DNA from: Aegilops tauschii subsp. strangulata
Lineage: Eukaryota; Streptophyta; Magnoliopsida; Poales; Poaceae
DNA: 64,000 nucleotides
Reading direction: 5' to 3'
Assembly: GCF_002575655.3 (NCBI RefSeq)
Contig: NC_053039.3
Span: 378,735,633-378,799,632, forward strand
Below the pieces are notes generated by a model. The model was not told where the DNA came from. It did no database searches and saw nothing but the letters and a program-made list of their open reading frames with translations. Below, piece by piece: positions 1-9,769 of the stretch. The translations under genes were made by a program, and so were the position numbers. Position 1 is the first letter of the stretch. Each line of letters starts with the position of its first letter.

Positions 1-317
1 GCCACCTCCAAAGAAAACGGTTCGAGTCATGTCCTCTATCTCCAGCGAATATGTACGATCTTCTCCTATTCCCTCAACATGGGCTGGTTTCAGCTGGCCC
101 AAAGTGCTTCTGAACGGGCCAGAGAACCCCAGCTCAGCTGCTAGCCCATCACGCGCTGGGAGAAGCTGTCGTTAGAGCCAAACGCTCGCCTGTCGCCATG
201 AGGACTGGGAAGCCAACTAGAGAAGCTAGATTTGCAAATTTGAAGAAGTGTGGAGAGTTCCTGAACAGGCCCTAAGTAGCGGCAATAGGAGGTAGTAGCA
301 GTGGCAAGCAAGCAGTA
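1..317. other. Host background left of the first solo LTR, no gene seen
   Basis: Mixed-composition sequence with no supportable reading frame. It ends with the 5-bp CAGTA (313-317) that is duplicated at 5724-5728 beyond the solo LTR, so this stretch was once continuous with 5729-6073. Confidence 0.6.
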
Positions 318-1766
318 TGATACGTCTCCAACGTATCTATATTTTTTGATTATTCCATGCTATTATATTATCCATCTTGGATGTTTTATATGCATTAATA
401 TGCTATTTTATATCATTTTTATATGCATTAATAGTGATAGTTGCTGTTTTTTCCTTGTTTTTGTCTTTTACAGAAAATCAATACTAGACGGAGTCCAAAT
501 GGAACGAAACTTTTTGAGGATTTTTTGTGGACCAGAAGACAACCACGAAGCTTTGGGAGGAGGACAAAGGAGCCACGAGAGGGCCACAAGCCCTAGAGGC
601 ACGCCCTAGGGGGGCGCGCCCCCAGGCTTGTGGGCCCCTCAGGACTTCCCAACCCTAATCTCAGCTCCATAAATACCCAAATATTCCCCATACACCAGAG
701 GACACACCAAAAAAACTTTTCCGCCGCCGCAAGCTTCTGTTCTCGTGAGATCCCATCTTGGGGCCTTTTCCAGCACTCTGCCGGAGGGGGATTCGATCAT
801 GGAGGGCCTCTACACCAACCTTGGTGCCCTTCCGATGATGTGTGAGTAGTTTACCACAGACCTACGGGTCCATAGCTAGTAGCTAGATGGCTTCTTCTCT
901 CTCTTGATCTTCAATACAATGTTCTCCTCGATGTTCTTGGAGATCTATTCGATGTAATCTTTTTCTGTGGTGTGTTTGTTGAGATCCGATGAATTGTGGA
1001 TTTATGATCAGATTATCTATGAATATTATTTTCTTCTTCTGTGAACTCTTTTATGCATGATTAAGATAGTTTTGTATTTCTCTCCGATCTATTGATTTGG
1101 TTTGGCCAACTGGATTGATCTATCTTGCAATGGAAGAGGTGCTTTGTGATGGGTTTAATCTTGCGGTGTCCTCACCCAGTGACAGTAGGAGTAGCGAGGC
1201 ACGTATTTGTATTGTTTCCATTAAGGATAAAAAGATAATTTTTTACCATATTGCTTGGATCTATCCCTCTACATCATGTCATCTTGCTTAAGGTGTTACT
1301 CCGCTCTTGTTAACTTAATACACTAGATGCATGCTGGATAGCGGTCGATGTGTGGAGTAATAGTAGTAGATGCAGGCAGGAGTTGGTGTACTTGTCACGG
1401 ACGTGATGCCTATATTCATGATCATTCCTTAGATATTGTCATAACTATGCGCTTTTCTATCAATTGTTCAACAGTAACTTGTTTACCCATTGTATGTTTC
1501 TTTCAAGAAAGAAGCCTCTAGTGAAACCTATGGCCCCCGGGTCTATTTTTATCATATTATTTTCAGATCTATAAAACCAAAAACCCAAAAATACCTTGCT
1601 GCAATTTATTTATATTTACTTTATTTTACACTTTTACTTATCTTTTATATCAATCTCTATCAGATCTCGCCCTTGCTAGTGACCGTGAAGGGATTGACAA
1701 CCCCTTTTTCGTGTTGTGTGCAAGAGTTGTTAGTTTGTGCAGGTGCATCCACTACTAGGGAAAACC

Positions 1767-1965
1767 CTAGCAGTAGCGCGGGAATAATGCCTATCAGTAG
1801 CGCTGGTTACGGCGCTACTAGTAAGGCGCTACAGCTAAAGGTTAGCAGTAGCGTCTGTTGACCAACGCTACTGCTATATCGACTTAGTAGTAGCGCTTTC
1901 ACTAAAGAGCGCTACTGGTAATTACTAGTAGCACTTCTCTCAGCCCGCGCTACTACTATTATTCC
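1767..1965. repeat. Left subterminal repeats of CACTA-1
   Basis: Many short copies of AGCAGTAGCGC and its complement, in both orientations. In CACTA elements such subterminal arrays are transposase-binding sites; that role is inferred here. Confidence 0.75.
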
Positions 1966-2071
1966 GTATTTCACTTTTATTTCATGTTGTATTAATACAC
2001 CTTTATACAAGTTTTCATACAGCAGCAATTTAGAGATTGTTTTTCCATCATAATGAGTTATTACATCACAT

Positions 2072-2141
2072 GGTGAAAGAACCGTGGACTAGTTTCAAGT
2101 GGATGGACATACACTTGAAACTAATCCGCGGTTCTTTCACC
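2072..2141. other. Long hairpin, 30-bp arms and 10-nt loop
   Basis: The arm at 2072-2101 pairs with 2112-2141. Across 30 positions I count one wobble pair and one mismatch. This is the geometry of a plant small-RNA precursor or of a tiny fold-back element. No expression evidence can be seen from sequence. Confidence 0.7.
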
Positions 2142-2380
2142 CAATAATATAATAAAAATCATCATCATCATATCATTAACAACTTATCATCATAATACAT
2201 CATTGTCATATAAAACCTCCTCATGATCATCGTTTTCATCAATGAGACATCACATAGCAAGTTGGTCACTAGTCATAATCACAACTACTCCTCATCATCA
2301 ACTCTAACACATTGTACCACATAATAAACATATTGCACCTCATAGGACCTACTACATTCTCTTAGGACCTACTATATTCT

Positions 2381-3570
2381 CTAAGGTAAAATAGCAAAAA
2401 ACAAGATAGCCCCTGACTCTCCATTATGGAGAATGGAGATTATCCTGTCTCCAATTCTTGCCTTTCGCTTAATGTTGCTTCCAAGAACCTCCTTACGACT
2501 GTGCAAACATTTTTTCCATTCTTTGATTAGCATGTGTTCAGCGGTTTTAGAAATCCGATATGCACAGGTGAGATCCGTAGGATGACCTGGCTGTATGTTC
2601 AGAACATCAAGGCGAACATTCTGATACATCAGATGAGGCACACAATCCATCGGGATTTTCTGTTGAAAAACATAGTAATAACTTCATAGTTAGCAATGAT
2701 GTACTAGTTTTAGAAGTATGCAAAAGATGCACGGATGTCATAATAGTAAAAAATCTTACCAGGGTATCTCCATAGAAGTTACCGTGGTTCAACACGTGCA
2801 CTAGTGGCACGTATTCACCATAATTTGGAGGAGTTCAATAATAGGTATTGTAATTCTCAAGATCAGTACAAAATGCGATCAGATGATTTTTCTCCTTATA
2901 AGTTAATTCGGAGCCATCGGTGTAGTGGGTTTTGTTTACCATCTTCCGCACATTCTTTGAAGAATGAAAATAAGCTGTCAATGGAAATAAGCTGTCAACT
3001 ATTTTGAAATAAACAATATAAATTAGTTAATAACTATGTTTGAGAAACTCACATAGCGGTAGAATCGGAAGCGTATCAACAAGGACCCAAATGTCCATAT
3101 TGTCTTGCTCGATGTCAGGATCACCAAGATCCATGGTGGCAATCATATCCTCATAAAAACCATACATTTTGCAAAGTGCTTCCCAATTTTGGCAACCAAA
3201 ATGGGTTATGCTCTGAGAATTGTACACATTTACTTCAAAATCCATATCATGATGGGTCCTTAGGTGTATTTTCTTTGTTAAATTTTCATGGTCTACAAAA
3301 CCCATCCTCTGCAAGACATACCGTCTTGCATGGCATGGGATAAGCTAGTCAAATTGTAAAAGATGAAAATTAGACGTTGAAATAGTTGAAGTCGTGCTTA
3401 ATTATGAAAAAACACTTGTCGTCGTTGCGTACCGTTTCAACATCGAAGGTCTCCTTGAGCTTAATGCTGAAGCGCCGATCTTCGTCCAGGTGAGGCCTGT
3501 CGCACAGACCTCGATCGTCGTGGCACCAGCTGCACTCCCCCGGGAGACTTTTGTCGTCCGAGTACGACAT
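2381..3570 (-). pseudogene. CACTA-1 cargo gene with B3-like segments, broken
   Basis: Four minus-strand coding blocks lie in order: about 3570-3390 (starts MSYSDDKSL, then GECSWCHDDRGLCDRPHLDE), about 3330-3030 (MGFVDHENLTKKIHLRTHH, then FGCQNWEALCKMYGFYE), about 2955-2765, and 2655-2381. The second and fourth blocks read like two B3-type DNA-binding folds, with a basic strand, a W-containing turn, and a glycine-aspartate (block 4, ARIGDR) or equivalent before the last strands; this is pattern recognition, not a profile hit. An in-frame TGA lies at 2835-2837 and the first splice donor is not clear, so this copy is probably dead. It has no overlap with the other cargo apart from the similar fold in the CACTA-L B3 gene. 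If expressed it would be a nuclear DNA-binding protein; function is inferred. Confidence 0.55.
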
Positions 3571-3590
3571 TTCCTACGTTCATAATTCAA

Positions 3591-4135
3591 AGATTAAACT
3601 TGTACAATTAAATATATGTACTAAAAAAGCTAAATTAGATCATTATTATTCATCACGGGTTGACTATCGGTCTGTCGAAATGTCGTTTAATTATTTTTCG
3701 AGAAAATCCAGGCCACTCGATATTTCCTACATATTCTAGCACAAGTCATGCCAGAATTCACAGAAAAATCTGGCATGACCTTTGCTAAAAAAGGACATAT
3801 CGAGCGCCTGAAATTTGCCGGAACGGAAATTAATCAACACTCCGGCAAAACATAGGCCACTCAGAGGTGCAACCTGAACATGACCGGCCACTTGGGCAAC
3901 CACATATCCTATTTGAGCAACACAAGATATATATGTTTTTATCTACATCATATCTTATAGGACTCATATTGACATGGAGATTTGGCTGGTCTCACCTCGA
4001 GGTCGGAGGGGGTCGGTGACGGGGACGACGGCGGGGATGATGGAGAGGCTCCTTGATTTCTGCAAAAACAAAAACCGTATAAGTTATCACTAATACATCC
4101 CGAATAATTGCTTAAACTAAAAAAATAACAACAAA
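3591..4135. other. CACTA-1 non-coding interior upstream of the cargo gene
   Basis: This is the 5' side of the minus-strand cargo gene. A short inverted repeat around 3745-3780 contains GTCATGCCAGA and TCTGGCATGAC. No reading frame is supportable. Confidence 0.45.
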
Positions 4136-4139
4136 TATG

Positions 4140-4510
4140 ACATGTTCAACTAGTTCTATTAATTCAACTAGTTCTTACTAAATATAAACTTACTATAAAT
4201 AGAAAAAAACTAGTTCTTTCAAAAAATAAAGTAGTTCAACTAGTTATATTAATTTTCTTAATAAAAATACATTAGTTCTATTAATTGAACTAGTTCAACT
4301 AGTTTATTAATTTACTTACTAAACTAGTTCAACTAAAACTAAACTAGTTCAACTAGTTTATTAATTTACTTACTAATTATTTTGAACACTTACTAAAAAG
4401 AGTAAAAAAACTACATTATACAATATAAAAAACATCTACTATTAACCATACTGCCCTAGTTAACTAGTACCATCACTACTACTAATTAACACCTACTACT
4501 ACTAAAAATC
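4140..4510. repeat. AT-rich ACTAGTTCAACTAGTT repeat block
   Basis: Irregular copies of ACTAGTTCAACTAGTT and ACTAGTTCTATTAATT alternate through the block. There is no coding potential. Confidence 0.65.
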
Positions 4511-4559
4511 ATTATATATGAACCCTAAATTAACATCTACTACTACTAAAAAACATCTA

Positions 4560-4880
4560 CTAACTAAGGAGAGAGAGAGGGGGTGGGGGAGGGGTGGGGG
4601 GCTTACACAGAGAGGGGAGAGATGGTGGCATGGAGGTGCTCGGCGGCGAAGGTAGGGGCGGCGAGGGCGGGCTCGGGATCGGGAGGCGGCGGTGCTGGGC
4701 GGGCTCGGGCGGCGCCTGTGAGGTTGAGGGTGGCGGCGATGAGGTCGAGGGCGGCGACGGTGAGGTCGAGAGCGGCGGCGGGCGGCGGCGGTGAGGTTGA
4801 GGGCGGCCTCAGGCGGCGGCGGTGAGGGCAAGCTCGGGCTCGGGTGGCGGCGACAAAGGAGTAGGGGAACAGGGGGGAAG
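4560..4880. other. GC-rich low-complexity block in CACTA-1
   Basis: GGCGG- and GAGGTTGAGGGCGG-type repeats keep several frames open on both strands by composition alone. It may be the promoter/5' UTR side of a lost cargo gene. I do not call a gene here. Confidence 0.5.
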
Positions 4881-4919
4881 GAGGACTTAGCAAAATTTTG
4901 AGCCTGCGGGTGGTTAAGT

Positions 4920-5572
4920 CGAACTAGCAGTAGCGCTCTTAAGGAAACGCGCTATAGCTAATTTAGCTATAGCGCGTTTTAGAAAAAAACGCTACTGCTA
5001 AAGGAAGCAGTTATTTCTTTTGTTTATCCCAATATCAGCGCCGCTTTGTCCTGGAAAAACGCTATAAGTCTAAGCATGTAAAAACATCAAAAATATACAT
5101 TGGTCATCATTGATCTTTTTGTGTAGAATCTAAATAGTCAACATGAATCCTCACCGTACCTGTATAGGTATAGGCGAGGATTCATATTGCAGCCACAAAT
5201 CCTACACATATAGTTCAATGAAGACCAAGTGCTCGAGATAGTTTGAGAAGTAACATATTTAAGGTGGTAAACACCTTGTTCACTTAGCAGTATGGGACTA
5301 AACTTAATTAGTTGCGGTGATACTTAGCAGCAGCGAGTTTTGAAGAAAAACGCTGCTACCGAGTACTTTAGCAGTAGCGCGTCCATGAGAAGGGTGCTAC
5401 TACTATATCTAGCTTGGAGGCAACGCCGTGGCAATTATAGTAGTAGCACTTGTTTCACCTAGAGCGCAACTGCTACATGGGTGTTAGTAGCGCGGTTTCC
5501 TGGAGCTCGCTACTGCTAATTAGCAGTAGCGTTTGTTTTTAAACCACGCCGCTGCTAAGATTCTGTGTATAA
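4920..5572. repeat. Right subterminal repeats of CACTA-1
   Basis: Multiple AGCAGTAGCGC-like units and their complements, the mirror of the left array. Unrelated spacer, including the hairpin at 5143-5184, lies between groups of units. Confidence 0.75.
5143..5184. other. Short hairpin in the right arm of CACTA-1
   Basis: ATGAATCCTC (5143-5152) pairs with GAGGATTCAT (5175-5184). ACCT and AGGT extend the stem inside the loop with small bulges. Confidence 0.55.
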
Positions 5573-5723
5573 GGTTTTCCCTAGTAGTGATCTATTGGGG
5601 ACTTATGTGTTCCTCCTACTGGATTGATATCTTGGTTCTTAATTGAGGGAAATACTTATCTCTACTTTGCTGCATCACCCTTTCCTCTTCAAGGAAAAAT
5701 CAACGCAAGCTCAAGAAGTAGCA

Positions 5724-6073
5724 CAGTAACAGCAGCAGCAAGCACGCGAGGGGAGGCAACAGCAGCAAGAGCAATACGCGGAGCAACATAGCCGGCAGAG
5801 CAGTGGCGAGCAGAGCGGGGAGCAGCGGCAGCAGCAGTGAGCAACCGCTCTAGGCGCAGCGCAGCGCTAGCAGCATAAGCAGTGCAGGCAGTAGCCACAT
5901 GAGGAGTAGCAAGCAGTGGCAACAGTAGTAGGAAGCAGTAGTAGGAAGTAGGCAACAACAGTAGAGCTTCAGCGACAGCAGCGACAAAGGAGCAGGTAGC
6001 GGCCATGAGCAGCAGTAGTGGAAGCACCCGACAAGAGTAGCAGTGAGCACGGGCGTTGGCGTGCGCGGGCGCG
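5724..6073. other. Host background between the two LTRs, AGCAG-rich
   Basis: Irregular AGCAGCAG and GTAGCAG simple-repeat sequence that continues 1-317 once S1 is removed. A 132-residue frame on the minus strand (5689-6087) is Ala/Leu low-complexity and crosses both LTR boundaries, so it is not a gene. Confidence 0.6.
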
Positions 6074-6906
6074 TGATACGTCTCCAATGTGTCTATAATT
6101 TTTTATTGTTCCATGCTATTATATTATCCATTTTGGATGTTTTATATGCATTAATATGCTATTTTATATCATTTTTGGGACTAACCTGTTAACCTAATGC
6201 CCAGTGCCAGTTGTTGTGTTTTCCTTGTTTTTGTCTTTTTACGGAAAATCAATACCAAACGGAGTCCAAACGGAACGAAACTTTTTGAGGATTTTTCTTG
6301 GACCAAAAGACAACCACGAAGCTTCGGGAGGAGGCCAGGAGAGCCACAAGTGGGCCACAAGCTCACAGGACGCACCCCAGGGGGGCGCCCTGCAAGCTTG
6401 TGGGCCCCTCGTAGCCCTCCTAACCCTAATTCTAGCTCTATAAATACCCAAATATTCCCCGTACACCAGAGGGCACACCAGAAATACCTTTCTGCTGTCG
6501 CAAGCTTCTATTCTCATGAAATCCCATCTTGGGGCCTTTTTTGGCACTCTGCCGGAGGGGGATTCGATCATGGAGGGCCTCTACACCAACCTTGTTTCCC
6601 TTACGATGATGTGTGAGTAGTTTACCACAGACCTATGGGTCCATATCTAGTAGCTAGATGGCTTCTTCTCTCTCTTTGATCTTCAATACAATGTTCTCCT
6701 CGATGTTCTTGGAGATCTATTCGATGTAATCTTCATTTGCGGTGCGTTTGTTGAGATCCGATGAATTGTGGATTTATGATCAGATTATCTATGAATATTA
6801 TTTGTGTCTTCTCTGAACTCTTTTATGCATGATTAAGATAGCTTTGTATTTCTCTCCGATCTATTGATTTGGTTTGGCCAACTAGATTGATCTATCTTGC
6901 AATGGG
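6074..6906 (+). mobile_element. Partial Gypsy LTR S2, 5' 833 bp
   Basis: It starts TGATACGTCTCCAATGTGTC and follows S1 closely, including the TATAAATA box at 6439-6446. It stops where CACTA-2 begins, at the point in S1 where the text reads CTTGCAATGG. The rest of the LTR should follow CACTA-2's far end but is not found in the window. Confidence 0.85.
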
Positions 6907-7600
6907 CACTACTGCAAGATGCTGCTAACGCAACACTACTTTCAGAGACTCTTTGACGAAACTATGTGCGATGCATTAATCGCGAACGGTGATGTAAAAA
7001 AACCATCAAAAAAGATGCAAAACATTTGCGATGGCGGATACATCAAACACAGTTTAGATTTTTGTTGCATGTGCGATGCTGGGCATACGTTTGATCCATA
7101 CGAACTGTTTGCGATGAGATAGAACAATAGAAACGGGCAGCCATATCAATGTGTGTGCGATATACGGCATACAATTCGCTCAGATGTACTGTTTTCCATT
7201 AGGGAGTGCAACATAAAGGGTCAGCCAGATCAAGGTGTGTGTGATATACGGCATACGGTTCACTCAAATGAATTGTTTTCGATTAGGGAAGAGAACAGAA
7301 ACGGTTCAACTTAACAAGATGTGTCTGATACGCGGCGAACAGGTCTGTAATCGAAAATGTGTGGGAAGACCGATAACAACACAGGCGATTCCTGTTAACA
7401 AGCCGTGTGTCTTGTGAGCAAACGATTGCTGGTATACAATTGTCAGTGATTGATGAAATCATCACCGACGGGTTCCATTGCTTAGTCCGCGTGCGATGTG
7501 ATTTGCTCTATCCGCACAACATCTACGCTCTGTCTACAGAGCATCAACATATATACTTAAAAAGACAACATTGCAAAACCAAATTAAGCATACAATTACA
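6907..7600. repeat. Left terminus and subterminal repeats of CACTA-2
   Basis: Irregular repeated units contain GTGTGCGATATACGGCATACGGTTCA-like phrases (GTGTGCGATATACGGCATAC at 7151-7170). The same phrases occur in reverse at 36360-36600 near the right end of CACTA-L. Confidence 0.75.
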
Positions 7601-7685
7601 CAAGTGACTACACACATAACATTTCCACACACCAAAGTAAGCAATTACATGCATACTAAACTAGGAGAAACGAGGATCTAATCAT

Positions 7686-7820
7686 CTACTTCTTGTTGCG
7701 ATGATGCTTACCATTGCTCTGCTTCCAGCTGGACCCCTGGCCATTTTGGAGAAGGAGGCACTTCCTCATGTCAACGATCCGCCTCTACATCTCGTAGCTC
7801 GTGTACGCCTCCTTGGCCGC
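7686..7820 (-). pseudogene. Exonuclease-like cargo pseudogene of CACTA-2, 3' part
   Basis: This is the last 44 codons of the gene that starts at 50531; element C separates the parts. Removing C and one GCCGC keeps the frame across the join (YAAKEAYTSYEM). A stop TAG at 7785-7787 replaces the Tyr codon found in the CACTA-L copy (EMYRRIVDMRK), so the protein would lose its C terminus. The normal stop is at 7686-7688. In this copy the third catalytic motif position is Glu (YAAKEAY), where DEDD exonucleases have Asp. Confidence 0.85.
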
Positions 7821-9385
7821 TGATACATCTCCAACGTATCTATAATTTTTGATCTTTCCATGATGTTATATTATCATTCTTGGATGTTTTACAATCATTT
7901 ATATCATTTTTTGGTACTAACCTATTGACATAGTGCCTAGTGCCAGTTGTTGTTTTTTGCATGTTTTTTACATCGCAGGAAATCAATACCAAACGGAGTC
8001 CAAACGCAGCGAAACTTTTTATGGATTTTTTGGACCAGAAGACATCCAGTGTGCCAAAGAAGTACCGAAGAGGGAGCCCGAGGTGAGCACAAGACACCAG
8101 GGCGCGCCTGGAGGCCCAGACGCGCCCTGGTGGGTTGTGCCCACCTTGGTGGCCTCCCGCACCGCCTTTTTGCTCTATAAATACCCCCAATATTCCAGAA
8201 ACCCTAGGGGGGTCGACAAAAATCAATTTCAGGAGCCGCAAGTTCCAGAAACACCAGATCCAATCTAGACACCATCACTGAGGGGTTCATCATGCCCATT
8301 GGTGCCTCTCCGATGATGCGTGAGTAGTTCATTGTAGACCTATGGGTCCGTAGTTAGTAGCTAGATGGCTTCCTCTCTCTCTTTTGATTCTCAATACAAT
8401 GGTCTCTTGGAGATCCATATGATGTAAACTCTTTTTTGTGGTGTGTTTGTTGGGATCTGACGAACTTTAGTTTATGATCAGATCTATGTTTTTATCCATG
8501 AAAGTTATTTGAGTCTTCTTTGATCTCTTATATGCATGATTGCTTATAGCCTCGTATTTCTTCTCCGATATTTGGGTTTTGTTTGGCCAACTTGATCTAT
8601 TTATCTTGCAATGGGAAGAGGTGCTTTGTGATGGGTTCGATCTTATGGTACTTGATCCCAGTGACAGAAGGGGAAACAACACGTATGTATCGTTGCTTTT
8701 AAGGATAACAAGATGGGGTCTATTTCTACATAAATAGATCTTGTCTACATCATGCCATCGTTCTTATTGCATTACTCCGTTTTTCCATGAACTTAATACA
8801 CTAGATGCATGCTGGATAGCGGTCAATGTGTAGAGTAATAGTATGCAGGCAGGAGTTGGTCTACTAATCTTGGACGTGATGCCTATATAATGATCATTGC
8901 CTGGATATCGTCATGATTATTTGAAGTTCTATCAATTTCCCAACAGTAATTCGTTTACCCACCGTTTGCTATTTTTCTCGAGAGAAGCCACTAGTGAAAT
9001 CTATGGCCCTCGGGTCTCTTCTTTATTATATTTGCCCTTGCGATTATTTTTCTTTGCTTTTATTTTCATATCTATTAATAAAAAAATTCGAAAATACTTT
9101 GCTGCACTTTATTTTATTCGTGATCTATTTATTCAATATATTACAACTTTCTCCCGTCCACTTGCCAATTTTTGGCGCCTTTGCCCGAAAGGGATTGACA
9201 ATCCCTTTAATACGTTGGGTTGCGAGTATTTGTTATTTGTGTGCATGTGTTGTTCACGTAGTGTTGCGTGGTTCTCCTACTGGTTCAATAACCTTGGTCT
9301 CATCACTGAGGGAAATACCTACCATTGTTGTGCTGCATCATCCCTTCCTCTTTGGGGAAATACCGACGTAGCTCAAGCCGCATCA
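7821..9385 (+). repeat. 5' LTR of element C
   Basis: 1565 bp, TGATAC...GCATCA, with a TATAAATA promoter box at 8176-8183. It carries a PBS-like phrase GGCGCC near 9173 inside the LTR end. There are several small indels relative to the 3' LTR. Confidence 0.93.
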
Positions 9386-9396
9386 AAAGGAATTTC

Positions 9397-9472
9397 TGGC
9401 GCCGTTGGCGGGGAGGATCAAGTCAAGATAGTATCCCGGCCACGTGCCAATTTCTGGCGCCGTTGCCGGGGA
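9397..9472 (+). promoter_or_regulatory. Duplicated primer-binding site (tRNA-Asp type)
   Basis: TGGCGCCGTTGGCGGGGA (9397-9414) and TGGCGCCGTTGCCGGGGA (9455-9472) lie 58 bp apart. The second matches the complement of the plant tRNA-Asp 3' end as I recall it; the first differs by one base but sits at the normal distance from the LTR. Confidence 0.75.
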
Positions 9473-9694
9473 GACATCACCAACATATACCAGGTTCCTA
9501 ATCATAAATCTCATCTCCTTGCAATTTAAATTATTTGCCATTTGCCTCTCGTTTTCATCTCCCCAACTTCACAAAAATTTGCCGTTTTATTCGCCTTCTT
9601 TCCGTTTGCCTTTTTCGTGGCAGATCTCTTGTTTGCTTTTGTTGCCATGTGTTTCTTATTTGCTTGCATCTTTGCTTGCTAAAAATATATTGAT

Positions 9695-9769
9695 ATGGAT
9701 CCTCATCCACTTGCTAATCTTTTTAAAAGACAAAATTACGATGAACCAATTGCTAGTAAGTTGAGTGCG
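9695..9769 (+). CDS. Element C internal ORF, first 25 codons
   Basis: ATG at 9695 opens MDPHPLANLFKRQ and runs in frame to the GTGCG duplication where element A inserted. Removing A and one GTGCG rejoins it in frame with 19743-20519, giving a 283-residue reading frame. The start was chosen because it is the first ATG after the leader and gives an unbroken frame. Confidence 0.75.

Larger units (their letters stand above)
1750..5589. mobile_element. CACTA-1, a 3.8-kb non-autonomous CACTA transposon
   Basis: The terminal inverted repeats are perfect for 17 bp: CACTACTAGGGAAAACC at 1750-1766 and its reverse complement at 5573-5589. The 3-bp duplication ATC (1747-1749, 5590-5592) flanks it, as expected for CACTA elements. 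No transposase is visible. The element holds subterminal AGTAGCGC repeats at both ends, a broken minus-strand gene with B3-like segments, an AT-rich repeat block and a GC-rich block. Confidence 0.93.
318..5723 (+). mobile_element. Solo LTR S1 of a Gypsy retrotransposon, split by CACTA-1
   Basis: The LTR begins TGATACGTCTCCAACGTATC at 318 and ends AAGAAGTAGCA at 5723. The 5-bp duplication CAGTA lies directly on both sides (313-317 and 5724-5728) and there is no internal region, so this is a solo LTR left by LTR-LTR recombination. Removing CACTA-1 and one ATC leaves about 1563 bp, the same size as the LTRs of element C. A CATAAATA promoter-like box lies near 668. The family resembles the Triticeae WHAM/Sabrina type of Gypsy LTR; the exact name is uncertain. 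Confidence 0.88.

Noticed and set aside
5689..6087. 132-codon Ala/Leu frame, minus strand
   Set aside because: Simple-repeat host sequence, crossing two LTR boundaries.
9397..9472. tRNA gene
   Set aside because: Only the 18-nt primer site complementary to tRNA-Asp is present; no cloverleaf.
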